From: Pratylenchus scribneri
Taxonomy: Eukaryota; Nematoda; Chromadorea; Rhabditida; Pratylenchidae
Assembly (NCBI GenBank): GCA_030063045.1
Contig: JAQSEB010000031.1
Location: 2,232,001 to 2,296,000, forward strand
Direction: 5' to 3'
DNA: 64,000 bases
Position numbers and translations under genes: made by a program
Part shown: positions 1-11,741 of the stretch, piece after piece
How the letters are laid out: each line of letters opens with the position of its first letter
Position numbering within the stretch: the first letter of the stretch is position 1
The notes under the pieces: model-generated
Told to the model about the DNA's origin: nothing
Seen by the model: the letters and a program-made list of their open reading frames with translations, nothing else
Database searches by the model: none

Positions 1-2965
1 CCAATTTTGAACTCGTCGGGATTATATCATAATTTTTGTGAGCCTTCATGAACAATGAGTAAACGGCCTCTTGACTTTCTGCAAAAAAAAGAATTTTATT
101 ATTAATTTGTATTTTTTAAAATAAATATTTTAATTTATAATTTAACCAAATATAATTTTATTGATTTCTGGAATGCTTCCGCCCATTGGCGAAGGTGTGT
201 CCGCCGTTGAACTCTGAAATTTAAAAAAAAATGTGCTCACTTGAATCGAGGGATGTGTGCCAATCCTCAAAATCAAAAACAGTTGGATGGTCAAGTCGGG
301 TGGCCAAAAATATGTTTGGACCCGTCGCAGTTCTAGTCCTAGGCCTCATATAAAATGAACCACTGACGCTGGCCCTGTGCTGTAGGGTTGGACGCGAATT
401 ATTGGTGGGTGAAGCGGCCCAATTCCCTGACAAATATTTTATGGAAATAAATACGAATATGATGATAAAGGAAGAGAGAGAGAAAAAGAATGAGGAATGT
501 GGGTAATGGAATGCAAAAAAGAACTGACTATTTCCCAATGGAATCAAAAGTGGGCCATTTGACGGTGGCTGCTGCTGCAAATTGTCGGATCCCCCAACCG
601 GACATCCACCATATTGTGGTGATGCACTTATACTCCGATAGTGCTGTTGTTGATGACCCGGAACACGGCAACCTGCGGCCGATTTACCGTCCAAAAAATT
701 GTTGGGTTGTAATCGATTTTTGTCGCCGGATTGTTGGAACGATGGTGGCCCAGATTGAGTTTGGATTGCTGCACATTCGCAGGTGACATCCACACTCAAT
801 GGGATATTCTCAACAATTGGAGTGTTGGCAAGTGAATCCACCGGATTATAGTAGGTGCCACTTTTGACACTGGCAAAGCGGGGACGATTTGTGAAGGAGT
901 TTGGATCCAATTTCGAATCGGCCGGAGCCGATCGAATTTTTGGGTAAGCCGGTGGGAGGGTGCAACCATCACCGGTGGTGGTGGAAAATGCGTTGGAAGG
1001 GGTTGAAGGTGGACCACTGAAAGTTAGGGCCGGAGGTCGATGTTTTGACTGATCATTGTTGTCCCGTGTGATTGAGGTTGTTTCATTTGCGCTGGTGTTT
1101 GGCCTTGTTAATTGCTTATAGAGTGCCTTTCGCAATGATCCTCTATTCTTTTGATTTTGGTTGTTATTTCCGCCGCCACTGTTGCTGCCAAACATCTGCG
1201 GCCGTCTCTCCAAAAAGGAGAGGAAAAGGAAGGCCGATGAAGAGGGGGATGAGGAAGTAGATGCGTATTTGAAGATTTGGGGTAGAAGATAATAACAAAA
1301 AATTAATTGGGGATAATATGGCAATTGGATGGAGAAGATGCGCGATGTAATTAAGTAGTTATTATTTGTAATTTAATTTTCGTAGTCAGCCTTTTACCAT
1401 GATTATGAAAATGTCAAGGTGGGCAATGCCGTTTTGGTGGCTTTTTTGGTATCATATTGTCATCATCAAATGGGCAGGGAGCGCCCAGGGCTAGGGGACG
1501 AAATAATCGTCGGTGTGCAGAGGGCAAGGCCGAAAGGAATAAAAGAGGAAGGGATGAGAAGGGACGAGAAGAAGGAATGAGAAGAATGGGTGTTTTCCCC
1601 CTTTCTGCTGTATGCTGTTATTGGCCCGTGGCCGCAACGCGCGTCGAGCAGAGGTCACATGTGCAATGGCGGCGTTCAAAAGAGAAGAAGATGGGGGGAA
1701 TATTTGGGGAGAAGCGGTGTGGGTTTTTTTATGGGGACTTGCGGAATGGAATTGGGAAATGGAATGGACGAGATGGAAGCAGCAAAAGCATTTGGGAAAG
1801 TATTGGGAAGGATGGGGGGGGGGAGGGACAAACGTGCGGTGGGCAGTGACGGAGTTTGTTATGGAAAGCCAGCGGGGAGGGCAAGGTTGGGCCGAAAGAA
1901 ATGGGTGCGGATGGCCTGGGCCAAATGTTATTGATTCAGAATTTGAGGGAGGTGGAAGAGAGAATGAAAATGAAAGTTTGTTGCACGAGAATTGAAGATT
2001 GAATGATAAAAAAGAAAGGGCAAAGGAAAGTGCGGGCAGCAGCGGTCAGTTGCCATTATTTTACCGCGTGGTATTTATTTTAGGCCATTCAATTTTTGCG
2101 AAAATTGTTCTTTCTTATTTAAACTGTTTTTGATTGAGGAATGACTACCAAAATTTTGCATTTTTGTTAAAATTCGCTTACCTCGTTCCTGATTAAAAGT
2201 GCAGTTTTATTTGAATCGGCATTCATCAAAACAATTTTCGATCCACCGAATGAATTGGGTCCAAAGTCCATCATTGAATTGCTGTGATGAGTTAATGGCA
2301 TATTTGGATTGTTGGTGGCCGTGAAAAAATGATTGTTGTGGTAACGTGCGGATGAAGGGGATGGAATTGAAGCTAAAAAGGAAGTAAACAAATTAATTAT
2401 GGAATTGATTTTTATATTTAACCTTGCATTTGGCATGGACTTGTTTGGCTGTTGAGCTGCTGGTTCGATTGTCCATTTGATGATGATGTTGAAGAATTTG
2501 CACTTGGCGAATGGAAACGAAGAAAATGTTGAAGACGAGAACATTTTGAGGGCGGACTTTGAGGAGCTAAAAATACCTAATTTATTATTAGGGTATTCAA
2601 TCTTACTATTCAAATCCGGATTGGGACTTAATGTTGTTGTTGATGGCGGAAAGACACCATCCAATGATTTTGAGAAGAATTTATTGCCAATTGGATATGC
2701 GGATGGTGACGAAAATTGTTGGTTTTGGTGCTGAATTTTTTAATATTTTTAATCAATCAATTTATCGATTTTATACCATTTCTCTGTAGGAATGATTGCT
2801 GAGCCCGTTTTCCATGCTAACATCGATGTGTAAAAGTCCATTGTTGTTTTCCATGACAGGGAATTGGCTGTCCAAAATATCCAATTGTTCATTCAGAGTC
2901 CTTTGTCGTTGTCTTTGTTTTTTTGTCGGAGTTGTCGAATTTAGAAAAGGCTGCTGATTTGCCAT
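1..2965 (-). CDS. AMP-activated protein kinase gamma subunit, N-terminal part (cut by window edge)
   Basis: The exon at the left edge (about 1-80, minus) encodes ...EAVYSLFMKAHKNYDIIPTS, followed by SKL. This is the conserved segment just before the first CBS domain of AMPK gamma subunits (the nucleotide-sensing regulatory subunit of the cytosolic energy-stress kinase). All CBS domains lie beyond the window. Upstream minus-strand exons (about 213-145, 427-241, 1217-470 and several between 2180 and 2965) give a long Ser/Asn/Pro-rich extension with no recognised domain, as in long-N-terminus isoforms such as human PRKAG2. Its start is set at the ATG at 2965 (MANQQPFLNS). The join between the exons ending at 241 and starting at 213 does not keep phase with the donor I see, so one exon border is wrong or alternatively spliced. 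Whether the 2180-2965 exons belong to this gene or to an alternative transcript is inference. The family call is secure; the 5' structure is not. Confidence 0.72.
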
Positions 2966-3639
2966 TTGAATAAAAATGAGATTAAGCTGAAAATTATTTT
3001 GATTAATTGTCAAAATTAATAACAATCGTAAAAAAATAAAGTGGGAGGAAGGAAAAAGGGAAAATGATGATTGAGTTTTGATTAATTGATACACCTGCTA
3101 CTTGTTACTACTGCTTCTATTCTATTCCTATGTTTGTTTGCTAATTCATTCTCACTAGAAATATAAATGAATGAATTGGTCGCGACCTAGGAGGTACGAG
3201 CTAACAATATTAGCACCAACAACATTCTTTTTTCATTGAATTTTAGATAGTAATAAATCAATGTACATTTTAACATACCTCTGCTGATATAGCATAAACT
3301 TTGCTTAAATGGAGCAAGTAAAATGTACTTTATTTGTTTGTTTTTTAAATGGATTCAAATAAAATTATGAATGAAGAAAACATTTTGAATAATTTCAATT
3401 TCAAATATTTATTTTATAAATTTTATCAATTTTAATAAGAATTCGAAACAAATAAACCAAATTAATTAATTCGAGTGGGGTGGAAAAACAAATTCAATTA
3501 AAAAGATTTGAATGATAAATAATAGAAAAGCCATTGGAGTTAATTAAATGATGAACACTTTAACGCAAAAAAAAAACACAAATTTTGGACATATGGGATT
3601 GAGCAAATAAGTATTCTTTGAATGGAGGAGGCTATATTT
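2966..3639. other. Spacer between AMPK gamma 5' end and jhdm-1 3' end
   Basis: AT-rich DNA with no coding signal. It should hold the promoter of the AMPK gamma gene and the 3' UTR of jhdm-1, both on the minus strand. No clear repeat or RNA gene is seen. Confidence 0.5.
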
Positions 3640-6600
3640 CTAGTTTAGTTCATTGTTGAAAAGTTGAGCCAAATTTGCTAATTCATCTGCTTCATGGAAT
3701 GCATCGCCACTGGGTTGCACATTTGCTTCACCCGCTGCCTTGTTATTCTCCACCCCACCAACATTGTTTGTGGCAGCCATTCGATTGGTGGGCGACGGCG
3801 GCAGAGGAATTTGTTCAAGGAAATCGCCGGTAGACACTGGATTATTCATACTAAAAATGCAATTTTAAATAAATTAGTTAATATTATTCTTACATTTGTG
3901 AAATATGATGGAGTTCATTGACGACGATGTTCATCGGTTGGGGTGGAATTTGAGGTTCCTCATCCTGTGTCATGCCCGATTTTGGCACATAGTCCAATCG
4001 ATTTTCAATTATTGTTGTTTCCTGTGGTTGATCCTCTTCAATGTCCATGTCGATATCCATGTCTTCTTCGGCTGCGGCAACATTCTCCATTGATGCGGTT
4101 GAATGCGTTTTTTTATCGAATTGCTGATAAGCCGTTCGATTTGCTGATTTATGGATGAATTTATTTATAGGAAAATTACTAAAAGTACCTGGCGGTGAAT
4201 TCGAATTGAATGGATTGGAAGAGAATGGATCGGTCGAATTGGCAAATGGATCGGATTTGGAAGAGAATGGATCCGCAGAATTGGTAAATGGATCAGATTG
4301 ATTTTTGAATGGATCTTCCGGATTGTCGGTAAATGGGTCGGATTTATTCTTGAATGGATCAGCAGAATTGGTGAACGGGTCAGATTTGGAAGAGAATGGA
4401 TCCGTAGAATTGGCAAATGGATCGGATTTGGATGAGAATGGATCGGCCGAATTTGCAAATGGATTGTCCCTTTGTGATGGGCGTCTGTCTTGCCAATCCC
4501 TATTGCCACGGCCTCGAAATCCTCCGCGACCTCCACGATTGTTTCCCCAGCCCTCATTTTGCCTGTGGTTGTGGTAGCCTCCTCCTCCTCCTCTTCCATT
4601 CCCGTAGCCATTTTGGTTGTTGTTGTTCGAATATTGATGAGGACGCCATTGTCGTCGGTCATCGCCGCCGCCATCATCGAATCTGCCGCCTCGTTGTCTT
4701 GGAAACCGCTGTTGCTGATAATGATGATCCGAATTTTGATGATGAGATGAAGACGAATATGATGAGGAGAATGATTCACGGCGATGATAATGATGACTGC
4801 CATTGCCATTTTGATGAGTGGTCGATTTTGGTTCCGGCAAGCAACGTTGAAGCGGTGATTTGTGGGCCAATTCCGGTGAATCATCATGGTTTTCGAGCAA
4901 TTTTGCAATTTTTGGTATGCATTTGGCGGTGGGTTCTTAAATTTTAATCATTAAAAAATTAAGTTATTTAATTTTACTTTTGGCTGAAATGCTAATCTTC
5001 TTTTCGGGTGGAGCAAAATCTTCCGTTGAATTTGATTGAGAAGAGCCGCCCTCCTGTTCAATTTTGACATCCAAGCTGGAACTTTGTTGTTGTGATGATT
5101 CGGTCGATTTCCTCTTCAATATGGAAATTGCCGGAGGAGGCGGTGGTTTTGTCATTTGACGAGATTGGCGCCAGGCCGAAGCAATTGGCTGATGACCAAG
5201 TGGAACAACGTCCGTTGCATGAATTGATCCCTCCGATATGGCCGATGGAAGTCCATCCACCAAAATTGGCTTCTTTTCGACCATTTTATTCGGCTTTTTG
5301 GATTTTTTCGCTTCCGCTGAAGTATCCAAACTTTGGCGTTTTGCTGGAAATATTTTGTTTTAATTACTGGCAAAAATTTAAATTTACTTGATTTTTTTGG
5401 ATCCAATTTAACATCCTAATAAATATAGAATTTAGAACAAATAATAAAATGATTATACCAAATGTACACGCTCAATTGGAATTGGTGCCAAATGTTCATA
5501 TTCCACAAATTGATTTGTCATTTTTGTTTTTGGACAAAATTCAAAATCTTTTTCCATATTTAATAAACCCAATTCAATTATTTTCTTCATAAGTTCCTAT
5601 AATTTCAAAATTAAAATATAATTTCAATTAAAATGACCTCGAATTCCAACAGCAAATGGATTGGACGCGTAATTCCTTCTGCAACTTCGGGCAGTTTCTT
5701 TTTCGATTTCAGCAACTTTCTTGTAAATTTGTAGAGCACATAATAAAGCCCATTTAGTTCATGTTTAGAAAGGGAGCGTAAATAATCTGAAATTGGTCAG
5801 AAATTAAAACACAATTTGAATGGACTGACCAATATCGCATTTTGTTGAAGGAACAAAATTCTTATTTATCATCATTTCCTCATTGAATTTTAATTGAATT
5901 GGATTGTATATGAAAGAGCCCTTAATAAAATTAGAATTAATATTTTTATAATAATTAAATGTTCATACATCCTCATTGTTGCCAAAATTGTCATAGAAAA
6001 TGTCATCGCCGCCTTGGTGGTCGTCCATTTCATCTTTTGGTATTTCCGCATTATTTTCTTCATTGACATTTTCAATTTCATTTCCATCTTCGTCTTTCTT
6101 TAAATTATTTTAAATTAAAATAAATGGATAAAATAAATTACGTTGATTTTGAATGCCAAATGTGCTTTCGGAGTTGGAGTGCGCTGATAAATTCTTCCAG
6201 TGGCAAATTTGACAATTTTGGCAATGTAACACCAAATAATTTGCTTCTCGTGTGGAAATCGATATTTTTGTCGAATCTTAACAATAAATTAGCTTAATAA
6301 AATTTAAATTGCTTACTTTGAGCTTTTCCTCCGATTGTGATACACGAAATTGCATTTTCATCGCAAAGCTGTGGAGAAAATTGCCGCCAAATACCAACGA
6401 ATCACAAGGAGTGTAGACACAATGTATCCAGCCTATAAATAAAATTAATTTAAACTTTATCCAATTCTGAACCAACCTGATGGAATGAACAGTGTATTGC
6501 CGGCCTTCAAGTGAATTCTTGTGCATTTATCCACAATCTTCCCAAAGAATCCGTTATTACTGCTTCCGCCCAATATCCACATTTCATATAGATCCAAATT

Positions 6601-7744
6601 CGCATCTGTTGGTTCGATGAGCCAGAATATCTGTAATTAATGTCTTTTTGATAAGCCAAATTGATGCTTTACCTTCTCCCCTTTGAGAATATGGTACCAA
6701 ACCGAAGTTCCACCAAAATCTTCAAAATTTGGTTTAAATCTATCCAAATATAAATTATAACAAACCAATGTGAAATTCTGTAAAGCAGCCAGCTACGCTG
6801 ATCAAGCAATATCGTTGCACTTTTGGATATGTTGAAAACCCATCGTCCCGTTCAGGCATAATTCTGTCCAAATCCTTCTGCCGTTCCATAAGTTCTTTTG
6901 GCCAAACATTCTCGATCCAATCAATTTCGCTAACCAATTTTGGCCCGCTCACCTAATAAATTAGTAATTTTATTCTGAATTTTAAGCAAAAATGTCTTAC
7001 CAAATCAGCCAATTTTGTAGAAGAGAATTCAAGCGACAAAACATTGAATAATTCCTTCCGCTCTTCAGGTGGTTTTCTGAATTAATTAAAGTATTGCTTA
7101 AGTTCCATATTTTATGGGTGTAACTTACTTGTAGTAATCAATTAGTTCGCTCAGTTTCATCCTCTTGCTTTTTTGTTCGTAAACCTCGACAACTTCGATT
7201 AGACGTTTCCCACCAATGCATTCTGAGAATAGATAAAAGTAAATTTAGGATTGTCAATGATTAATTAAACCTAAGACATCGTCGACGGAAAAATTATCTG
7301 GATCTGGCATCCTGAAATTTAATATATACTTATTGTCATTATCATACAAATTAACCTCATTCCAAGTTTTTCTGGTGGTTCATTGAAGAAAAGTGGTGTG
7401 GATAGGCCATTTCTTTTGATGTAATCCAGTGAAAATTCTTTTAATATTTTTATTTTAAATTGGATTATTTTCAAATTACCTTCAATTGGTACCTGCTCTA
7501 CAACCTCAGGGTGCTCAAATTCTTTGGATGTTGTTAATTCCTCAATATCATATGGCAAAGTGGAGAGCCTTTCTGCTTTATTCATCATTTCGGGCTCATC
7601 GAGAGAATTTAGTTGAATCTATAAATTCAGTATAAAAAATAATAAATTGAAGAATAACTAAACCTTGGATTTTCGATTCCTTTTTGGATATCTATCTTCA
7701 AAGTCGCCATGGTTGAATTTTGACGCTAATAATGGCTTGCTCAT
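3640..7744 (-). CDS. jhdm-1: KDM2/JHDM1-type JmjC histone demethylase with RGG and DPF-repeat tail
   Basis: This is a nuclear Fe(II)/2-oxoglutarate oxygenase; the KDM2 family removes H3K36me2. At least ten exons read from ATG 7744 ([10 protein letters not shown]). The JmjC core is clear: the segment [16 protein letters not shown] supplies the HxD iron ligands and [12 protein letters not shown] the distal His, followed by [10 protein letters not shown]. Upstream blocks ([40 protein letters not shown]) match KDM2A rather than KDM7. No CXXC zinc finger, PHD, F-box or LRR is visible. After the catalytic part comes an acidic/Lys-rich linker, then one continuous exon (about 4915-4190) with a His/Ser-rich stretch, an RGG-like Gly/Arg box and about ten DPF/NPF motifs, and an acidic C-terminus ending FNNELN. 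The exon joins (for example into [10 protein letters not shown] and out to SQIMNNPVST) keep phase, so the tail belongs to this gene. An acceptor CAG lies just before the start, fitting trans-splicing. Confidence 0.85.
4195..4465 (-). repeat. In-frame minisatellite encoding DPF/NPF motifs
   Basis: Imperfect tandem units of about 27-30 bases read on the minus strand as S(K/T)(S/D)DPF(A/T)NS-type peptides, giving a run of DPF and NPF tripeptides inside jhdm-1. The frame is kept through all units, so the array is translated. Confidence 0.85.
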
Positions 7745-8727
7745 TTTAAATCTGATGAAAATGAATAACTTATCTGTAATCAAGATATGTATTTGATTTT
7801 GACGTGATTTGAAATACTTCTAATTATTTTAACGAAAACTAACATTTTGTGGGATAACTACATCAGTTGGCGGCACTCTAGCATTTTAGTACTATTATTC
7901 ATCTTAATTTCCACTCTTCTGCTGCGCGGTGCGAATGAAAACGAACCTAGCGATGCAAACTATTAGATTGGAATTTAACTTGAAACTGACTTAAACTTAG
8001 CTGGGCCTATTTCTTACCAAACCTAAACAAGGTTAATTAACAAAATTTTATTCAAATTGAATCGATAACCGAAAATTGACTCAATTTTAAACAAAAAAAA
8101 GCTGATTGAGTTGAGAATGAGTCGGTCAAATTTCACCAACCAAATTTGGAATTTAATTTTCCATTTTTCTTTTTCCAGTCTTCCCTCTCTCTTCTCTTCA
8201 CTTCCACTTCCACTTCCATCTTCCAGTGAATAGTGAAAAAAAAGTGACTTCTTGTCCAATTTATAAAAAATAATATGCCAAAACAAAATTAGTTCAAAAT
8301 ATATAGAATGGGTCTTCGATTACGAATGAAAGAAAAATCAATAAATCGAGCGGATTATTTATTCATCGAACGAAAAAGCAATTTGACTTGGAATCTCGCT
8401 AGAAATTTTAAAAGTTTTTATGAATAGATGTCGAAGTCGAGGAAACTCCGATCGATTTTAAATGGGAAAAGCTTTAGGTTTTACCAAGGAAGGGACGAGG
8501 ACAAAGTTATTATTATTATTAAACCATAAACAAATTCAACAATCATTAAAAGAACTTTTAATAAAATATGATATTATTTTTATTCAATTTATTTATACAA
8601 ATAAGAAAAAAATACAATATTACACATTATGGAAAAAAACAACAATATTACATTATGGAAAAAAACAACAATATTACATTATGGAAAAAAAACAACAAAT
8701 ATGGAAATGGGGTGGATATTATCACAA
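7745..8727. other. Spacer between jhdm-1 and the presenilin gene
   Basis: AT-rich DNA holding the jhdm-1 5' region and the presenilin 3' UTR. I see no gene. The right end contains a short A-rich tandem repeat (annotated separately). Confidence 0.5.
8612..8700. repeat. Short tandem repeat, about 23-27 bp units
   Basis: Three to four units of the type ATTACATTATGGAAAAAAACA with small length differences, just past the presenilin stop codon (minus strand), probably in its 3' UTR. Confidence 0.8.
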
Positions 8728-11418
8728 TTAGATTGATCCTTCGAGCATATTCGCGACTTGAACGATTGATCCTTCGAGCATATCCGCGACTTGGACGATT
8801 GATCCTTCGAGCATATCCGCGACTTGAACGATTGATCCTTCGAGCATATCCGCGACTTGAACATTGGAGAAGTCATAGTTGAATGCCAGATAAGCCGCAT
8901 AGAAGGTCATGCCAAGGATAAGCAAAATTGGCTTTTGATGGGAGAAGTATCTGAAAAATTAGGTATTTATGTATGATACTGAGAAATTTAAGTCACTTAC
9001 GCAAGAATGGTGCCAATGAGAATATAGTTGAATGCCAGATAAGCCCCATAGAAGGTCATGCCAAGGATAAGCGAAATGGGCAGTGCCGGGAAGTAAGCAG
9101 AGTCACGTTCTTCTTCTTCGGAAGACAATTGAAGGGCGCTGATCAATCTGAAAAATTATTGAAATTATTTGTTTTAAATGAGCTGGAAAAACAAATCGCT
9201 TACCCGATAATGATGCCAATGATGGTAAGGAGCACGGCCAGCCAAGATCCACTCATTGCCACTTTTCCAACCAGCATATTGTAGATGATGAAGTCGCCAA
9301 GGCCGAGTGATGTCAAATCTAAATAGAAAAAATTAATTTGAATTAGAAAAATGGAAAATTTTAACGTATGATGGACTTTTTTCTAGTGAACCTATATGGA
9401 CAAGTGATAGCTCATTCGAAAGAGCTCAGAAAACTGAGTCGATCTAGGGGTGGAGGAAATTCGAAAACCCCCAGGGGGCTGAGTTACAGTAACCCGAAAT
9501 TGAAAATTTACCATAACCCTAGACCCTAACCCAAACTTATCCCTATCCTAACCCAACCTTAGCCCCTAATCCCATCCTGCCCTGACCCTAACCCTAATCC
9601 TAGCCCCTAATCCCATCCTGCCCTGACCCTAATCCTAGCCCCTAATCCCATCCTGCCCTGACCCTAACCCTAATCCTAACCCCTAAACCTAGCCCCAATA
9701 CTGAAAGAAAAATGGCGATAACTTTTTTATTTTTGGGTTTTATGCTAAAAGGATGACAGATTCTTGTTCTGCTTATCGAGACGCGTCGATTGAACTATAA
9801 CATGACCGAAAAAAAATTTAAAATTTTTTTCGAGTTTCGACCCATAGGGGGGACCAAGCACTTTTTTCAATTTCGGGTTACTGTAACTCAGCCCCCTGGG
9901 GGTTTTCGAATTTCCTCCACCCCTAGATCGACTCAGTTTTCTGAGCTCTTTCGAATGAGCTATCACTTGTCCATATAGGTTCGCTAGGAAAAAGTCCCTT
10001 ATAAGTTAAGAGTACCAAAAAATGCTTAAAGATTACTTGGATCGTGGAGAATGTCATAGGCGGTTTTGCGCTCTTCCTCTTTGGCATTGACACAGCTCCC
10101 ATCTGCGGACATTGCGGTTGGCGGTTCATCAATGTATGTTGTTCTCAAGTCCTCTTCCGCTGTGAATGATGTTGATGAAAAGTCCTCTTCCGCTGTGAAT
10201 GATGTTGATGAAAAGTCCTCTTCCGCTGTGAATGTTGTTCTCAAGTCCTCTTCCGCTGTGAATGTTGTTCTCAAGTCCTCTTCCGCTGTGAATGTTGTTC
10301 TCAAGTCCTCTTCATCCGCGATTGTTGTCAGAGAATCCGTGAATGTTGTTCTCAAGTCCTCTTCATCCGCGATTGTTGTCAGAGAATCCGTGAATGTTGT
10401 TGCCGACGACCGATCTTAATTTTAAAAATTATTTAATTAAAACAATTTATTTTATTTTACAAACCTCCATTTGCGGTGAAGAGAAGATAGCGTAGAATGC
10501 TCGCATCATAGTCCATTGCATTTTGCCTTGCCAATTTTAGTGGGCCAAATTTGGATTTCACGGCAAACAAATCTTAAAAGTAAAATGAATGAATTATTTG
10601 ATTTGAAATAAAGAAAAATACCCCATAAGATCAAGGCCATGAGAATAAACCATAATGTGTGGCGTGGCAGCAGGCGGAGATAGTAGACAGAGGCAAAGGA
10701 GCAATTCAGCACAGTGATGGTCCGCTGGAGAATATTTGGCAGTTGATCGGTGTTATATGCCTAAAATTCATGAAATATTAAATAAATTCATATGGCTAAA
10801 CCTCTTACCTTGTAGACGAACAGCGAATAGAGAGCAACAGTGGACACAAGCGCCAAGAGGTAATCATCTTCACTGCAGAATTTGGCATAGATATCACTAA
10901 ATTTGTAAATTAGTATTGATTTTTTAACAAGTAAAAGTTTACCTTATGATGATTGCGGGCACTGTGTAGACCAAAATGGCGAATGAAGCTTTGACAAAGA
11001 ACACAACAATCCATTGAAGTTTGTGCAATATGCAGGCAAGCAGTGCGAAGCTTAGGATGGCAACAATGAAGAGCAGCAACATTCCATTTATCTAAAATTT
11101 ATTTTGGTTAAAATCAATAAACGAATGTAAATTTTACTTACTATTCCATCGAGCACAGCATTTCCTGTTGAGAAGTGGGCATCAAGATCCATGAATACGT
11201 TTTGCTGGTTGCCGGGCTGCATGTCGTAGACGAGGTTCCAAACGGCCAACTGAAAAAGCAAGAAACATTAGAAGAAATAAAATGAATTGGGTAGGGGAAC
11301 TTACATTCACTGCCATGCTGAACAGAACGAAGTAAACAATTGTTATGACTGGATTGCCGTTGGAGTTGAAGGCCATTGCATTGAATTGACGGAGGAGCCG
11401 GGAGATATGGATGGCCAT
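8728..11418 (-). CDS. Divergent presenilin (gamma-secretase catalytic subunit family, SPE-4-like)
   Basis: This is an intramembrane aspartyl protease of ER, Golgi or membrane organelles. Both catalytic aspartates are visible: WDLFAV (split by an intron near 10575, phase restored as W-D-L-F) with FGPLKLA behind it, and GLGDF in the exon near 9300. The PAL motif is present as FPALPIS (about 9085). Hydrophobic segments before the first Asp match presenilin TM1-TM5. Divergence and the small size of conserved blocks point to the SPE-4 (sperm) branch rather than SEL-12/HOP-1, but this is inference. Oddities: the hydrophilic loop between the two Asp residues is a tandem repeat (TFTAEEDLRT-like), the last membrane segment is duplicated (9024-9072 and 8875-8923), and the tail is four copies of an 11-residue unit (VQVADMLEGSI). 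A 625-bp inverted-repeat element sits in the intron right before GLGDF. The start is ATG 11418 or ATG 11376; a TATA box at 11471-11480 fits either. Confidence 0.82.
8735..8866 (-). repeat. 33-bp in-frame tandem repeat, presenilin C-terminus
   Basis: Four nearly identical 33-bp units (starts about 8735, 8768, 8801, 8834) each encode VQVADMLEGSI on the minus strand. They form the extreme C-terminus, where presenilins normally end in a short conserved hydrophobic tail. Confidence 0.9.
8875..9072 (-). repeat. Duplicated 49-bp exon segment (presenilin last TM)
   Basis: Bases 8875-8923 and 9024-9072 are 49-bp direct copies with one visible mismatch. They lie in two neighbouring exons and both encode LILGMTFY(G/A)AYLAFNY in frame. 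Confidence 0.9.
9373..9997. mobile_element. Inverted-repeat (MITE-like/foldback) element with telomere-like core
   Basis: Two arms of about 134 bp (9373-9506 and 9864-9997) are near-perfect inverse complements, starting GGACTTTTT and ending with TTTCGGGTTACTGTAA-type sequence next to the core. The core has CCCTAA-rich DNA and about three units of a roughly 30-40 bp minisatellite (CTAATCCCATCCTGCCCTGA...). It has no coding capacity, so it would be non-autonomous. No convincing target-site duplication is seen. It lies inside the presenilin gene, in the intron upstream of the GLGDF exon. Confidence 0.75.
10140..10400 (-). repeat. Coding tandem repeats in the presenilin hydrophilic loop
   Basis: Units of 27-30 bp (AAGTCCTCTTCCGCTGTGAA with variable ends) followed by two 51-bp units translate on the minus strand to TFTAEEDLRT, SFTAEEDFSS and TFTDSLTTIADEEDLRT-like peptides. 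The frame is intact throughout. Confidence 0.88.
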
Positions 11419-11741
11419 TGCACTGAATTGATGGAGGAGATGGGAGATAAAGATCTCAATTTTCAATCGGTTTTTATATAATTCCAACGTGGCTATTCTA
11501 AAGCGTAAAGCTTACAGATTATCGATTTTTAGTACAGTATTATTATGAGTTACGATACCGCATACCGTATAAGTTGGAAAGTGAATTGATCGATTATCGA
11601 TTAACCACCGCCATAGTATTATTGATTAAGATTAGTATAAAAGCCTCGCTAACTCTTTAACTCATCACCTGCAATCTAACAAACATTCGATCAAATCAAG
11701 TGGCGTGGACTCTCCTGCTGGCTCTACAACAACAAACAAAT
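11419..11741. promoter_or_regulatory. Divergent promoter between presenilin and Bax-inhibitor-like genes
   Basis: A TATA-like TATATAAAAA reads on the minus strand at 11471-11480 (toward presenilin) and TATAAAAG on the plus strand at 11636-11643 (toward the other gene). Two ATTATCGATT motifs lie between (about 11518 and 11592). Two TATA boxes in about 320 bp support a shared, bidirectional, possibly tissue-specific promoter; that last part is inference. Confidence 0.6.

Noticed and set aside
1457..1995. Overlapping plus-strand ORFs (Gly/Arg/Trp-rich)
   Set aside because: They lie in a purine-rich intron of the AMPK gamma gene, overlap in three phases and have no domain.
8735..8866. CRISPR-like array (regular 33-bp repeats)
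   Set aside because: No unique spacers; it is a contiguous in-frame coding repeat in a eukaryotic gene.
9520..9700. True telomere or chromosome end (CCCTAA-like repeats)
   Set aside because: Irregular, short, flanked by inverted arms and inside a gene intron; nematode telomeres are usually TTAGGC.
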